Origin: Hydractinia symbiolongicarpus
Lineage: Eukaryota; Cnidaria; Hydrozoa; Anthoathecata; Hydractiniidae
Assembly (NCBI RefSeq): GCF_029227915.1
Contig: NC_079877.1
Span: 1,612,001-1,676,000, forward strand
Length of the DNA: 64,000 bases
Direction: 5' to 3'
Of this stretch, positions 50,616 through 64,000 are shown piece by piece. The first letter of the stretch is position 1; each line of letters starts with the position of its first letter. A program made the translations under genes and the position numbers. The notes under the pieces are model-generated. The model made no database searches and was not told the origin of the DNA. It saw only the letters and a program-made list of their open reading frames with translations.

Positions 50616-52850
50616 GGTAGCGCTTTATTTAAAAGTTAAGATAAATAAGTCATTTTTACTGTGGAAACAATCCTAGCCGTTATCGCGCGCTGAAGAAATA
50701 GAGACAGTTTCAAAAACTACATTTCATTGACTTTCTAACAGTGTCAATGCGTTTGAGTTACAACGGTTGCGTCACATATTCGTACCAACATGTATTTAGT
50801 GATTTCCTTCCGATATTACTCAGTTGTATCGCTTTTAACAGTGAAACTATTGACTGTGGGAATTAATTTAACTGATTCTGGACTGTGACCTTATAAATGT
50901 GATAAATGAGCCAATTGGACTCCAAGAAATAACATTCTTCTTAATTTGACATGATTACTGGAACTCAGCGATTACACTGGGCGCTGTGGTAGCGCTTTAT
51001 TTAAAAATTAAGATAAATAAGTCATTTTAACTGTGGGACTAATCCTAGCCGTTAGCGCGCGCTGAAGAAATAGACACAGTTTCAAAAACTAAATTTCATT
51101 GATTTTCTAACGGTGTCAATCCGTTTGAGTTACAACGGTTGCGTCACATATTCGTACCAACATGTATTTAGCGATGGTATTCGGATATTATTAGGTTGCA
51201 TCGCTTTTTACAGTGAAACGTTTGACTGTTGGACTTAATTGAACTGATTTTGGACTTTGACCTTATAAATGTGATAAATGAGCCATTTTGACTAAAAGAA
51301 ATAACATTCTTCTTGATTTGACATGATTGTGGGAACTCAGCCATTACACTGGACCCTGTGGTAGCGCTTTATTTAAAAGTTAAGATAAATAAGTCATTTT
51401 TACTGTGGAAACAATCCTAGCCGTTATCGCGCGCTGAAGAAATAGAGACAGTTTCAAAAACTACATTTCATTGACTTTCTAACAGTGTCAATGCGTTTGA
51501 GTTACAACGGTTGCGTCACATATTCGTACCAACATGTATTTAGTGATTTCCTTCCGATATTACTCAGTTGTATCGCTTTTAACAGTGAAACTATTGACTG
51601 TGGGAATTAATTTAACTGATTCTGGACTGTGACCTTATAAATGTGATAAATGAGCCAATTGGACTCCAAGAAATAACATTCTTCTTAATTTGACATGATT
51701 ACTGGAACTCAGCGATTACACTGGGCGCTGTGGTAGCGCTTTATTTAAAAATTAAGATAAATAAGTCATTTTAACTGTGGGACCAATCCTAGCCGTTAGC
51801 GCGCGCTGAAGAAATAGACACAGTTTCAAAAACTAAATTTCATTGATTTTCTAACGGTGTCAATCCGTTTGAGTTACAACGGTTGCGTCACATATTCGTA
51901 CCAACATGTATTTAGCGATGGTATTCGGATATTATTAGGTTGCATCGCTTTTTACAGTGAAACGTTTGACTGTTGGACTTAATTGAACTGATTTTGGACT
52001 TTGACCTTATAAATGTGATAAATGAGCCATTTTGACTAAAAGAAATAACATTCTTCTTGATTTGACATGATTGTGGGAACTCAGCCATTACACTGGACCC
52101 TGTGGTAGCGCTTTATTTAAAAGTTAAGATAAATAAGTCATTTTTACTGTGGAAACAATCCTAGCCGTTATCGCGCGCTGAAGAAATAGAGACAGTTTCA
52201 AAAACTACATTTCATTGACTTTCTAACAGTGTCAATGCGTTTGAGTTACAACGGTTGCGTCACATATTCGTACCAACATGTATTTAGTGATTTCCTTCCG
52301 ATATTACTCAGTTGTATCGCTTTTAACAGTGAAACTATTGACTGTGGGAATTAATTTAACTGATTCTGGACTGTGACCTTATAAATGTGATAAATGAGCC
52401 AATTGGACTCCAAGAAATAACATTCTTCTTAATCTGACATGATTACTGGAACTCAGCGATTACACTGGGCGCTGTGGTAGCGCTTTATTTAAAAATTAAG
52501 ATAAATAAGTCATTTTAACTGTGGGACCAATCCTAGCCGTTAGCGCGCGCTGAAGAAATAGACACAGTTTCAAAAACTAAATTTCATTGATTTTCTAACG
52601 GTGTCAATCCGTTTGAGTTACAACGGTTGCGTCACATATTCGTACCAACATGTATTTAGCGATGGTATTCGGATATTATTAGGTTGCATCGCTTTTTACA
52701 GTGAAACGTTTGACTGTTGGACTTAATTGAACTGATTTTGGACTTTGACCTTATAAATGTGATAAATGAGCCATTTTGACTAAAAGAAATAACATTCTTC
52801 TTGATTTGACATGATTGCTGGAACTCAGCGATTACACTGGGCGCTGTGGT
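50616..52850 (+). repeat. Three nearly identical 744-bp dimers
   Basis: The marker GATTTCCTTCCGATATTACT with the rare next base C lies at 50801, 51545 and 52289, exactly 744 bp apart. The intervening sequence is almost identical by eye; for example, one C/T difference at about 51038 separates the first two copies. This is the most homogeneous block in the window and probably the most recently amplified. Confidence 0.92.
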
Positions 52851-55800
52851 AGCGCTTTATTTAAAAGATAACATAAATAAGTCATTTTTACTGTGGAAAC
52901 AATCGTAGCCGTTATCGCGCACTGAAGAAATAGAGACAGTTTCAAAAACTACATTTCATTGACTTTCTAACAGTGTCAATGCGTTTGAGTTACAACGGTT
53001 GCGTCACATATTCGTACCAACATGTATTTAGTGACTTCCTTCCGATATTACTAAGTTGTATCGCTTTTAACAGTGAAACTATTGACTGTGGGAATTAATT
53101 TAACTGATTCTGGACTGTGACCTTATAAATGTAATGAATGCGCCAATTGGACTCCAAGAAATAACATTCTTCTAAATTTGACATGATTACTGGAACTCAG
53201 CGATTACACTGGGCGCTGTGGTAGCGCTTTATTTAAAAATTAAGATAAATAAGTCATTTTTTACTGTGGGACCAATCCTAGCCGTTATCGCGCGCTGAAG
53301 AAATAGAGACAGTTTCAAAAACTACATTTCATTGACTTTCTAGCAGTGTCAATGCGTTTGAGTTACAACGGTTGCGTCACATATTCGTACCAACATGTAT
53401 TTAGTGAATTCCTTCCGATATTACTAAGTTGTATCGCTTTTAACAGTGAAACTATTGACTGTGGGAATTAATTTAACTGATTCTGGACTGTGACCTTATA
53501 AATGTGATAAACGCGCCAATTGGACTCCAAGAAATAACATTTTTCTTAATTTGACATGATTACTGGAACTCAGCGATTACACTGGCCGCTGTGGTAGCGC
53601 TTTATTTAAAAATTAAGATAAATAAGTCATTTTAAGTGTGGGACCAATCCTAGCCGTTAGCGCGCGCTGAAGAAATAGACACAGTTTCAAAAACTACATT
53701 TCATTGACTTTCTAACGGTGTAAATCCGTTTGAGTAACAACGGTTGCGTCACATATTCGTACCAACATGTATTTAGCGATAGTTTTCGGATATTACTAGG
53801 TTGCATCGCTTTTTACAGTGAAACGTTTGACTGTGGGACTTAATTGAACTGATTTTGGAGTTTGACCTTATAAATGTGATAAATGAGCCATTTTGACTAA
53901 AAGAAATAACATTCTTCTTGATTTGACATGATTGCTGGAACTCAGCGATTACACTGGGCGCTGTGGTAGCGCTTTATTTAAAAGTTAAGATAAATAAGTC
54001 ATTTTTACTGTGGAAACAATCCTAGCCGTTATCGCGCACTGAAGAAATAGAGACATTTTCAAAAACTACATTTCATTGACTTTCTAACAGTGTCAATGCG
54101 TTTGAGTTACAACGGTTGCGTCACATATTCGTACCAACATGTATTTAGTGATTCCCTTCTGATATTACTAAGTTGTAACGCTTTTAACAGTGAAAGGAAT
54201 GACTGTGGGAATTAATTTAACTGATTCTGGACTGTGACCTTATAAATGTGATGAATGCGCCAATTGGACTCCAAGAAATAACATTCTTCTAAATTTGACA
54301 TGATTACTGGAACTCAGCGATTACACCGGGCGCTGTGGTTGCGCTTTATTTAAAAATTCAGATAAATAAGTCATTTTTTACTGTGGGACCAATCCTAGCC
54401 GTTTTCGCGCGCTGAAGAAATAGAGACAGTTTCAAAAACTACATTTCATTGACTTTCTAGCAGTGTCAATGCGTTTGAGTTACAACGGTTGCGTCACATA
54501 TTCGTACCAACATGTATTTAGTGATTTCCTTCTGATTTACTAAGTTGTATCGCTTTTAACAGTGAAACTATTGACTGTGGGAATTAATTTAACTGATTCT
54601 GGACTGTGACCTTATAAATGTGATAAATGCGCCAATTGGACTCCAAGAAATAACATTCTTCTTAATTTGACATGATTACTGGAACTCAGCGATTACACTG
54701 GGCGCTGTGGTAGCGCTTTATTTAAAAATTAAGATAAATAAGTCATTTTAACTGTGGGACCAATCCTAGCCGTTAGCGCGCGCTGAAGAAATAGACACAG
54801 TTTCAAAAACTACATTTCATTGACTTTCTAACGCTGTAAATCCGTTTGAGTAACAACGGCTGCGTCACATATTCGTACCAACGTGTATTTAGCGATAGTA
54901 TTCGGATATTACTAGGTTGCATCGCTTTTTACAGTGAAACGTTTGACTGTGGGACTTAATTGAACTGATTTTGAACTTTGACATTATAAATGTGATAAAT
55001 GAGCCTTTTTGACTAAAAGAAATAACATTCTTCTTGATTTGACATGATTGCTGGAACTCAGCGATTACACTGGGCGCTGTGGTAGCGCTTTATTTAAAAG
55101 TTAAGATAAATAAGTCATTTTTACTGTGGAAACAATCCTAGCCGTTATCGCGCGCTGAAGAAATAGAGACAGTTTCAAAAACTACATTTCATTGACTTTC
55201 TAACAGTGTCAATGCGTTTGAGTTACAACGGTTGCGTCACATATGCGTACCAACATGTATTTAGTGATTTCCTTCCGATATTACTAAGTTGTATCGCTTT
55301 TAACAGTGAAACTATTGACTGTGGGAATTAATTTAACTGATTCTGGACTGTGACCTTATAAATGTGATAAATGCGCCAATTGGACTCCAAGAAATAACAT
55401 TCTTCTTAATTTGACACGATTACTGGAACTCAGCGATTACACTGGGCGCTGTGGTAGCGCTTTATTTAAAAATTAAGATAAATAAGTCATTTTAACTGTG
55501 GAACCAATCCTAGCCGTTAGTGCGCGCTGAAGAAATAGACACAGTTTCAAAAACTACATTTCATTGACTTTCTAACGTGTAAATCCGTTTGAGTAACAAC
55601 GGTTGCGTCACATATTCGTACCAACATGTATTTAGCGATAGTATTCGGATATTACTAGGTTGCATCGCTTTTTACAGTGAAACGTTTGACTGTGGGACTT
55701 AATTGAACTGATTTTGGACTTTGACCTTATAAATGTGATAAATGAGCCATTTTGACTAAAAGAAATAACATTCTTCTTGATTTGACATGATTGCTGGAAC

Positions 55801-58800
55801 TCAGCGATTACACTGGGCGCTGTGATAGCGCTTTATTTAAAAGTTAAGATAAATAAGTCATTTTTACTGTGGAAACAATCCTAGCCGTTATCGCGCGCTG
55901 AAGAAATAGAGACAGTTTCAAAAACTACATTTCATTGACTTTCTAACAGTGTCAATGCGTTTAAGATACAACGGTTGCGTCACATATTCGTACCAACATG
56001 TATTTAGTGATTTCCTTCCGATATTACTAAGTTGTATCGCTTTTAACAGTGAAACGATTGACTGTGGGAATTAATTCAACTGATTTTGGACTGTGACCTT
56101 ATAAATGTGATAAATGCGCCAATTGGACTCCAAGAAATAACATTCTTCTTAATTTGACATGATTACTGGAACTCAGCGATTACACTGGGCGCTGTGGTAG
56201 CGCTTTATTTAAAAATTAAGATAAATAAGTCATTTTTTACTGTGGGACCAATCCTAGCCGTTATGACGCGCTGAAGAGATAGAGACAGTTTCAAAAACCA
56301 CATTTCATTGACTTACTAACGGTGTCAATCTGTTTGAGTTACAACAGTTGCGTCACAAATTTGTACTAACATGCATTTAGTGATTCCCTTCCGATGTTAC
56401 TAAGTTGTAACGCTTTTAACAGTGAAACGATTGACCGTGGGAATTAATTTAACTGATTCTGGACTGTGACCTTATAAATGTGATGAATGCGCCAATTGGT
56501 CTCCAAGGAATAACATTCTTCTAAATTTGACATGATTACTGGAACTCAGCGATTACACTGGGCGCTGTGGTAGCGCTTTATTTAAAAATTAAGATAAATA
56601 AGTCATTTTAACTGTGGGACCAATCCTAGCCGTTAGCGCGCGCTGAAGAAATAGACACAGTTTCAAAAACTACATTTCATGGACTTTTTAACGCTGTAAA
56701 TCCGTTTGAGTAACAACGGTTGTGTCACATATTCGTACCAACATGTATTTAGCGATAGTATTCGGATATTACTAGGTTACATCGCTTTTTACAGTGAAAC
56801 GTTTGACTGTGGGACTTAATTGAACTAATTTTGGACTTTGACCTCATAAATGTGATAAATGAGCCTTTTTGACTAAAAGAAATAACATTCTTCTTGATTT
56901 GACATGATTGCTGGAACTCAGCGATTACACTGGGCGCTGTGGTAGCGCTTTATTTAAAAGTTAAGATAAATAAGTCATTTTTACTGTGGAAACAATCCTA
57001 GCCGTTATCGCGCGCTGAAGAAATAGAGACATTTTCAAAAACTACATTTCATTGACTTTCTAACAGTGTCAATGCGTTTGAGTTACAACGGTTGCGTCAC
57101 ATATTCGTACCAACATGTATTTAGTGATTCCCTTCCGATATTACTAAGTTGTAACGCTTTTAACAGTGAAAGGATTGACTGTGGGAATTAATTTAACTGA
57201 TTCTGGACTGTGACCTTATAAATGTGATGAATGCGCCAATTGGACTCCAAGAAATAACATTCTTCTAAATTTGACATGATTACTGGAACTCAGCGATTAC
57301 ACTGGGCGCTGTGGTTGCGCTTTATTTAAAAATTCAGATAAATAAGTCATTTTTTACTGTGGGACCAATCCTAGCCGTTTTCGCGCGCTGAAGAAATAGA
57401 GACAGTTTCAAAAACTACATTTCATTGACTTTCTAGCAGTGTCAATGCGTTTGAGTTACAACGGTTGCGTCACATATTCGTACCAACATGTATTTAGTGA
57501 TTTCCTTCCGATTTACTAAGTTGTATCGCTTTTAACAGTGAAACTATTGACTGTGGGAATTAATTTAACTGATTCTGGACTGTGACCTTATAAATGTGAT
57601 AAATGCGCCAATTGGACTCCAAGAAATAACATTCTTCTTAATTTGACATGATTACTGGAACTCAGCGATTACACTGGGCGCTGTGGTAGCGCTTTATTTA
57701 AAAATTAAGATAAATAAGTCATTTTAACTGTGGGACCAATCCTAGCCGTTAGCGCGCGCTGAAGAAATAGACACAGTTTCAAAAACTACATTTCATTGAC
57801 TTTCTAACGCTGTAAATCCGTTTGAGTAACAACGGCTGCGTCACATATTCGTACCAACGTGTATTTAGCGGTAGTATTCGGATATTACTAGGTTGCATCG
57901 CTTTTTACAGTGAAACGTTTGACTGTGGGACTTAATTGAACTGATTTTGAACTTTGACCTTATAAATGTGATAAATGAGCCTTTTTGACTAAAAGAAATA
58001 ACATTCTTCTTGATTTGACATGATTGCTGGAACTCAGCGATTACACTGGGCGCTGTGGTAGCGCTTTATTTAAAAGTTAAGATAAATAAGTCATTTTTAC
58101 TGTGGAAACAATCCTAGCCGTTATCGCGCGCTGAAAAAATAGAGACAGTTTCAAAAACTACATTTCATTGACTTTCTAACAGTGTCAATGCGTTTGAGTT
58201 ACAACGGTTGCGTCACATATGCGTACCAACATGTATTTAGTGATTTCCTTCCGATATTACTAAGTTGTATTGCTTTTAACAGTGAAACTATTGACTGTGG
58301 GAATTAATTTAACTGATTCTGGACTGTGACCTTATAAATGTGATAAATGCGCCAATTGGACTCCAAGAAATAACATTCTTCTTAATTTGACACGATTACT
58401 GGAACTCAGCGATTACACTGGGCGCTGTGGTAGCGCTTTATTTAAAAATTAAGATAAATAAGTCATTTTAACTGTGGAACCAATCCTAGCCGTTAGTGCG
58501 CGCTGAAGAAATAGACACAGTTTCAAAAACTACATTTCATTGACTTTCTAACGGTGTAAATCCGTTTGAGTAACAACGGTTGCGTCACATATTCGTACCA
58601 ACATGTATTTAGCGATAGTATTCGGATATTACTAGGTTGCATCGCTTTTAACAGTGAAACTATTGACTGTGGGAATTAATTTAACTGATTCTGGACTGTG
58701 ACCTTATAAATGTGACAAATGCGCCAATTGGACTCCAAGAAATAACATTCTTCTTAATTTGACATGATTACTGGAACTCAGCGATTACATTGGGCGCTGT

Positions 58801-61800
58801 GGTAGCGCTTTATTTAAAAATTAAGATAAATAAGTCATTTTAACTGTGGGACCAATCCAAGCCGTTAGCGCGCGCTGAAAAAATAGACACAGTTTCAAAA
58901 ACTACATTTCATTGACTTTCTAACAGTGTCAATGCGTTTAAGTTACAACGGTTGCGTCACATATTCGTACCAACATGTATTTAGTGATTTCCTTCCGATA
59001 TTACTAAGTTGTATCGCTTTTAACAGTGAAACGATTGACTGTGGGAATTAATTCAACTGATTCTGGACTGTGACCTTATAAATGTGATAAATGCGCCAAT
59101 TGGACTCCAAGAAATAACATTCTTCTTAATTTGACATAATTACTGGAACTCAGCGATTACACTGGGCGCTGTGGTAGCGCTTTATTTAAAAATTAAGATA
59201 AATAAGTCATTTTTTACTGTGGAACCAATCCTAGCCGTTAGTGCGCGCTGAAGAAATAGACACAGTTTCAAAAACTACATTTCATTGACTTTCTAACGGT
59301 GTAAATCCGTTTGAGTAACAACGGTTGCGTCACATATTCGTACCAACATGTATTTAGCGATAGTATTCGGATATTACTAGGTTGCATCGCTTTTAACAGT
59401 GAAACTATTGACTGTGGGAATTAATTTAACTGATTCTGGACTGTGACCTTATAAATGTGACAAATGCGCCAATTGGACTCCAAGAAATAACATTCTTCTT
59501 AATTTGACATGATTACTGGAACTCAGCGATTACACTGGGCGCTGTGGTAGCGCTTTATTTAAAAATTAAGATAAATAAGTCATTTTAACTGTGGGACCAA
59601 TCCTAGCCGTTAGCGCGCGCTGAAGAAATAGACACAGTTTCAAAAACTACATTTCATTGACTTTCTAACGCTGTAAATCCGTTTGAGTAACAACGGTTGC
59701 GTCACATATTCGTACCAACATGTATTTAGCGATAGTATTCGGATATTACTAGGTTGCATCGCTTTTTACAGTGAAACGTTTGACTGTGGGACTTAATTGA
59801 ACTGATTTTGGACTTTGACCTTATAAATGTGATAAATGAGCCATTTTGACTAAAAGAAATAACATTCTTCTTGATTTGACATGATTGCTGGAACTCAGCA
59901 ATTACACTGGGTGCTGTGGTAGCGCTTTATTTAAAAGTTAAGATAAATAAGTCATTTTTACTGTGGAAACAATCCTAGCCGTTATCGCGCGCTGAAGAAA
60001 TAGAGACAGTTTCAAAAACTACATTTCATTGACTTTCTAACAGTGTCAATGCGTTTAAATTACAACGGTTGCGTCACATATTCGTACCAACATGTATTTA
60101 GTGATTTCCTTCCGATATTACTAAGTTGTATCGCTTTTAACAGTGAAACGATTGACTGTGGGAATTAATTCAACTGATTCTGGACTGTGACCTTATAAAT
60201 GAGATAAATGCGCCAATTGGACTCCAAGAAATAACATTCTTCTTAATTTGACATGATTACTGGAACTCAGCGATTACACTGGGCGCTGTGGTAGCGCTTT
60301 ATTTAAAAATTAAGATAAATAAGTCATTTTTTACTGTGGGACCAATCCTAGCCGTTATGACGCGCTGAAGAGATAGAGACAGTTTCAAAAACCACATTTC
60401 ATTGACTTTCTAACGGTGTCAATCTGTTTGAGTTACAACAGTTGCGTCACAAATTTGTACTAACATGCATTTAGTGATTCCCTTCCGATGTTACTAAGTT
60501 GTAACGCTTTTAACAGTGAAACGATTGACTGTGGGAATTAATTTAACTGATTCTGGACTGTGACCTTATAAATGTGATGAATGCGCCAATTGGACTCCAA
60601 GAAATAACATTCTTCTAAATTTGACATGATTACTGGAACTCAGCGATTACACTGGGCGCTGTGGTAGCGCTTTATTTAAAAATTAAGATAAATAAGTCAT
60701 TTTTTACTATGGGACCAATCGTAGCCGTTATCACGCGCTGAAGAAATAGAGACAGTTTCAAAAACTACATTTCATTGAATTTCTAACGGTGTCAATCCGT
60801 TTGAGTTACAACGGTTGCATCACATATTCGTACCAACATGTATTTAGTGATTTCCTTCCGATATTACTAAGTTTTATCGCTTTTAACAGTGAAACGATTG
60901 ACCATGGGAATTAATTCAACTGATTCTCGACTGTGACCTTATAAATGTGAATAATGCGCCAATTGGTCTCCAAGGAATAACATTCTTCTAAATTTGACAT
61001 GATTACTGGAACTCAGCGATTACACTGGGCGCTGTGGTAGCGCTTTATTTAAAAATTAAGATAAATAAGTCATTTTAACTGTGGGACCAATCCTAGCCGT
61101 TAGCGCGCGCTGAAGAAATAGACACAGTTTCAAAAACTACATTTCATTGAATTTTTAACGCTGTAAATCCGTTTGAGTAACAACGGTTGCGTCACATATT
61201 CGTACCAACATGTATTTAGCGATAGTATTCGGATATTACTAGGTTGCATCGCTTTTTACAGTGAAACGTTTGACTGTGGGACTTAATTGAACTGATTTTG
61301 GACTTTGACCTTATAAATGTGATAAATGAGCCACTTTGACTAAAAGAAATAACATTCTTCTTGATTTGACATGATTGCTGGAACTCAGCGATTACACTGG
61401 GCGCTGTGGTAGCGCTTTATTTAAAACTTAAGATAAATAAGTCATTTTTACTGTGGAAACAATCCTAGCCGTTATCGCGCGCTGAGGAAATAGAGACAGT
61501 TTCAAAAACTACATTTCATTGACTTTCTAACAGTGTCAATGCGTTTGAGTTACAACGGTTGCGTCACATATTCGTACCAACATGTATATAGTGATTTCCT
61601 TCCGATGTTACTAAGTTGTATCGCTTTTAACAGTGAAACGATTGACTGTGGGAATTAATTTAACTGATTCTGGACTGTGACCTTATAAATGTGATAAATG
61701 CGCCAATTGGACTCCAAGAAATAACATTCTTCTTAATTTGACATGATTACTGGAACTCAGCGATTACACTGGGCGCTGTGGTAGCGCTTTATTTAAAAAT

Positions 61801-64000
61801 TAAGATAAATAAGTCATTTTTTACTGTGGGACCAATCCTAGCCGTTATGACGCGCTGAAGAGATAGAGACAGTTTCAAAAACCACATTTCATTGACTTAC
61901 TAGCGGTGTCAATCTGTTTGAGTTACAACAGTTGCGTCACAAATTTGTACTAACATGCATTTAGTGATTCCCTTCCGATGTTACTAAGTTGTAACGCTTT
62001 TAACAGTGAAACAATTGACTGTGGGAATTAATTTAACTGATTCTGGACGGTGACCTTATAAATGTGATGAATGCGCCAATTGGACTCCAATAAATAACAT
62101 TCTTCTAAATTTGACATGATTACTGGAACTCAGCGATTACCTTGGGCGCTGTGGTAGCGCTTTATTTAAAAATTAAGATAAATAAGTCATTTTTTACTGT
62201 GGGACCAATCCTAGCCGTTAGCGCGCGCTGAAGAAATAGACACAGTTTCAAAAACTACATTTCATTGACTTTCTAACGCTGTAAATCCGTTTGAGTAACA
62301 ACGGTTGCGTCACATATTCGTACCAATATGTATTTAGCGATAGTATTCGGATATTACTAGGTTGCATCGCTTTTTACAGTGAAACGTTTGACTGTGGGAC
62401 TTAATTGAACTGATTTTGGACTTTGACCTTATAAATGTGATAAATGAGCCATTTTGACTAAAAGAAATAACATTCTTCTTGATTTGACATGATTGCTGGA
62501 ACTCAGCGATTACACTGGGCGCTGTGGTAGCGCTTTATTTAAAAGTTAAGATAAATAAGTCATTTTTACTGTGGAAACAATCCTAGCCGTTATCGCGCGC
62601 TGAAGAAATAGAGACAGTTTCAAAAACTACATTTCATTGACTTTCTAACAGTGTCAATGCGTTTGAGTTACAACGGTTGCGTCACATATTCGTACCAACA
62701 TGTATTTAGTGATTTCCTTCCGATATTACTAAGTTGTATCGCTTTTAACAGTGAAACGATTGACTTTGGGAATTAATTCAACTGATTCTGGACTGTGACC
62801 TTATAAATGTGATAAATGCGCCAATTGGACTCCAAGAAATAACATTCTTCTTAATTTGACATGATTACTGGAACTCAGCGATTAGACTGGGCGCTGTGGT
62901 AGCGCTTTATTTAAAAATTAAGATAAATAAGTCATTTTTTACTGTGGGACCAATCCTAGCCGTTATGACGCGCTGAAGAGATAGAGACAGTTTCAAAAAC
63001 CACATTTCATTGACTTACTAACGGTGTCAATCTGTTTGAGTTACAACAGTTGCGTCACAAATTTGTACTAACATGCATTTAGTGATTCCCTTCCGATGTT
63101 ACTAAGTTGTAACGCTTTTAACAGTGAAACGATTGACTGTGGGAATTAATTTAACTGATTCTGGACTGTGACCTTATAAATGTGATGAATGCGCCAATTG
63201 GTCTCCAAGGAATAACATTCTTCTAAATTTGACATGATTACTGGAACTCAGCGATTACACTGGGCGCTGTGGTAGCGCTTTATTTAAAAATTAAGATAAA
63301 TAAGTCATTTTAACTGTGGGACCAATCCTAGCCGTTAGCGCGCGCTGAAGAAATAGACACAGTTTCAAAAACTACATTTCATTGACTTTTTAACGCTGTA
63401 AATCCGTTTGAGTAACAACGGTTGCGTCACATATTCGTACCAACATGTATTTAGCGATAGTATTCGGATATTACTAGGTTGCATCGCTTTTTACAGTGAA
63501 ACGTTTGACTGTGGGACTTAATTGAACTGATTTTGGACTTTGACCTTATAAATGTGATAAATGAGCCACTTTGACTAAAAGAAATAACATTCTTCTTGAT
63601 TTGACATGATTGCTGGAACTCAGCGATTACACTGGGCGCTGTGGTAGCGCTTTATTTAAAAGTTAAGATAAATAAGTCATTTTTACTGTGGAAACAATCC
63701 TAGCCGTTATCGCGCGCTGAAGAAATAGAGACAGTTTCAAAAACTACATTTCATTGACTTTCTAACAGTGTCAATGCGTTTGAGTTACAACGGTTGCGTC
63801 ACATATTCGTACCAACATGTATATAGTGATTTCCTTCCGATGTTACTAAGTTGTATCGCTTTTAACAGTGAAACGATTGACTGTGGGAATTAATTTAACT
63901 GATTCTGGACTGTGACCTTATAAATGTGATAAATGCGCCAATTGGACTCCAAGAAATAACATTCTTCTTAATTTGACATGATTACTGGAACTCAGCGATT
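52851..64000 (+). repeat. Dimeric satellite with an eight-monomer duplication
   Basis: Mostly alternating two-subtype monomers. The rare markers AAAATTCAG (ending about 54360 and 57336) and ATATGCGTACC (GCGTAC at 55245 and 58221) are both 2,976 bp apart, which is eight monomers, so about 54.0-55.6 kb was copied to 57.0-58.6 kb. A third rare subtype (TTATGACGCGCTGAAGAGAT) recurs at 56261, 60355, 61855 and 62963 in irregular steps of 11, 4 and 3 monomers. The array runs off the window end in mid-monomer. Confidence 0.88.
53312..53683 (+). repeat. Representative satellite monomer (372 bp)
   Basis: One complete, undeleted monomer measured from GTTTCAAAAAC to the base before the next copy, given as a reference unit. 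It is AT-rich but keeps CpG sites in two places: the segment around ACGGTTGCGTCAC near the start and the GCGCGC core near the end. The motif ACTGTGGGAC occurs twice in many monomers, about 178 and 195 bp apart in alternation (for example 1606, 1784 and 1979). That is close to half a monomer, but the halves show little other similarity that I can see. It has no open frame of useful length and no pol III promoter that I recognise. Confidence 0.9.

Larger units (their letters stand above)
45503..64000 (+). repeat. 372-bp satellite array, right part (cut by the window end)
   Basis: The array resumes with TACATTTCATTGAC, continuing the interrupted monomer in phase and with the same subtype markers as the left half (ACAGTTTTAATCCG, GTTGCAACGG). 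About 50 monomers follow, all in the same orientation as on the left. Subtypes here are dominated by two: one with GCGATAGTATTCGGATATTA and GTTTGACTGTGGGACTT, the other with GTGATTTCCTTCCGATATTA and GACTGTGGGAATTAATT. From about 49.6 kb they largely alternate. No gene is present. Confidence 0.99.

Noticed and set aside
1-64000. CRISPR array
   Set aside because: The repeats are contiguous 372-bp units with no unique spacers, far larger than CRISPR repeats, and no cas genes are present.
1-64000. CENP-B box in the monomer
   Set aside because: The nearest candidate, around ATTCGTACCAACATGTA, lacks the required CGGG part of the box. Centromere identity cannot be argued from it.
1-64000. rDNA spacer, histone cluster or retrotransposon-derived tandem repeat
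   Set aside because: No rRNA or histone coding sequence, LTR, primer-binding site or reverse-transcriptase motif is seen in any monomer or in the insertion.

Overview
The window is eukaryotic satellite DNA. About 61 kb of its 64 kb is one head-to-tail tandem array of a roughly 372-bp, AT-rich monomer (about 160 copies, all in one orientation). It runs off both ends of the window and is interrupted once, by a 2,829-bp insertion at 42674-45502. There are no bacterial-type genes, operons, rRNA or CRISPR arrays, and I see no convincing protein-coding gene. The short ORFs in the array recur once per repeat and are by-products of the repeat sequence. I cannot name the species. The TAGCTA-rich, AT-rich interior of the insertion loosely recalls marine-invertebrate (demosponge-like) DNA, but that is a weak impression from memory.

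Layout. 1-23.65 kb: monomer subtypes in changing order, including a repeat of the opening order after about 2,233 bp, three copies of a six-monomer higher-order repeat (about 2,235 bp; 11.1-17.8 kb), a stretch of deletion-fused monomers (17.8-20.9 kb), and a 1.2-kb block at 7.6-8.9 kb that recurs at 22.4-23.65 kb. 23.65-35 kb: a more divergent zone, with monomers carrying a CACGTG palindrome, a shared deletion, a 461-bp monomer form with an internal 88-bp duplication, and a segmental duplication about 5.7 kb apart. 35.6-41.6 kb: two-monomer higher-order repeats of 744-746 bp. 42674-45502: a transposon-like element with perfect 24-bp terminal inverted repeats and a TA target duplication. It has no transposase, but holds a tRNA-like gene with a shortened anticodon loop. 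45.5-64 kb: the satellite resumes within the same monomer, with nearly identical 744-bp dimers at 50.6-52.8 kb and an eight-monomer (2,976-bp) duplication at 54-58.6 kb.

The layered order (monomer, dimer, hexamer, octamer, plus long-range duplications) is what repeated unequal exchange and gene conversion produce. Such organisation is typical of centromeric or large heterochromatic satellites, but nothing in the sequence alone proves centromere function. The most distinctive items are the undescribed TIR element with its tRNA-like cargo, and the conserved CG-rich palindrome in each monomer that in one subfamily has changed symmetrically to a different perfect palindrome.
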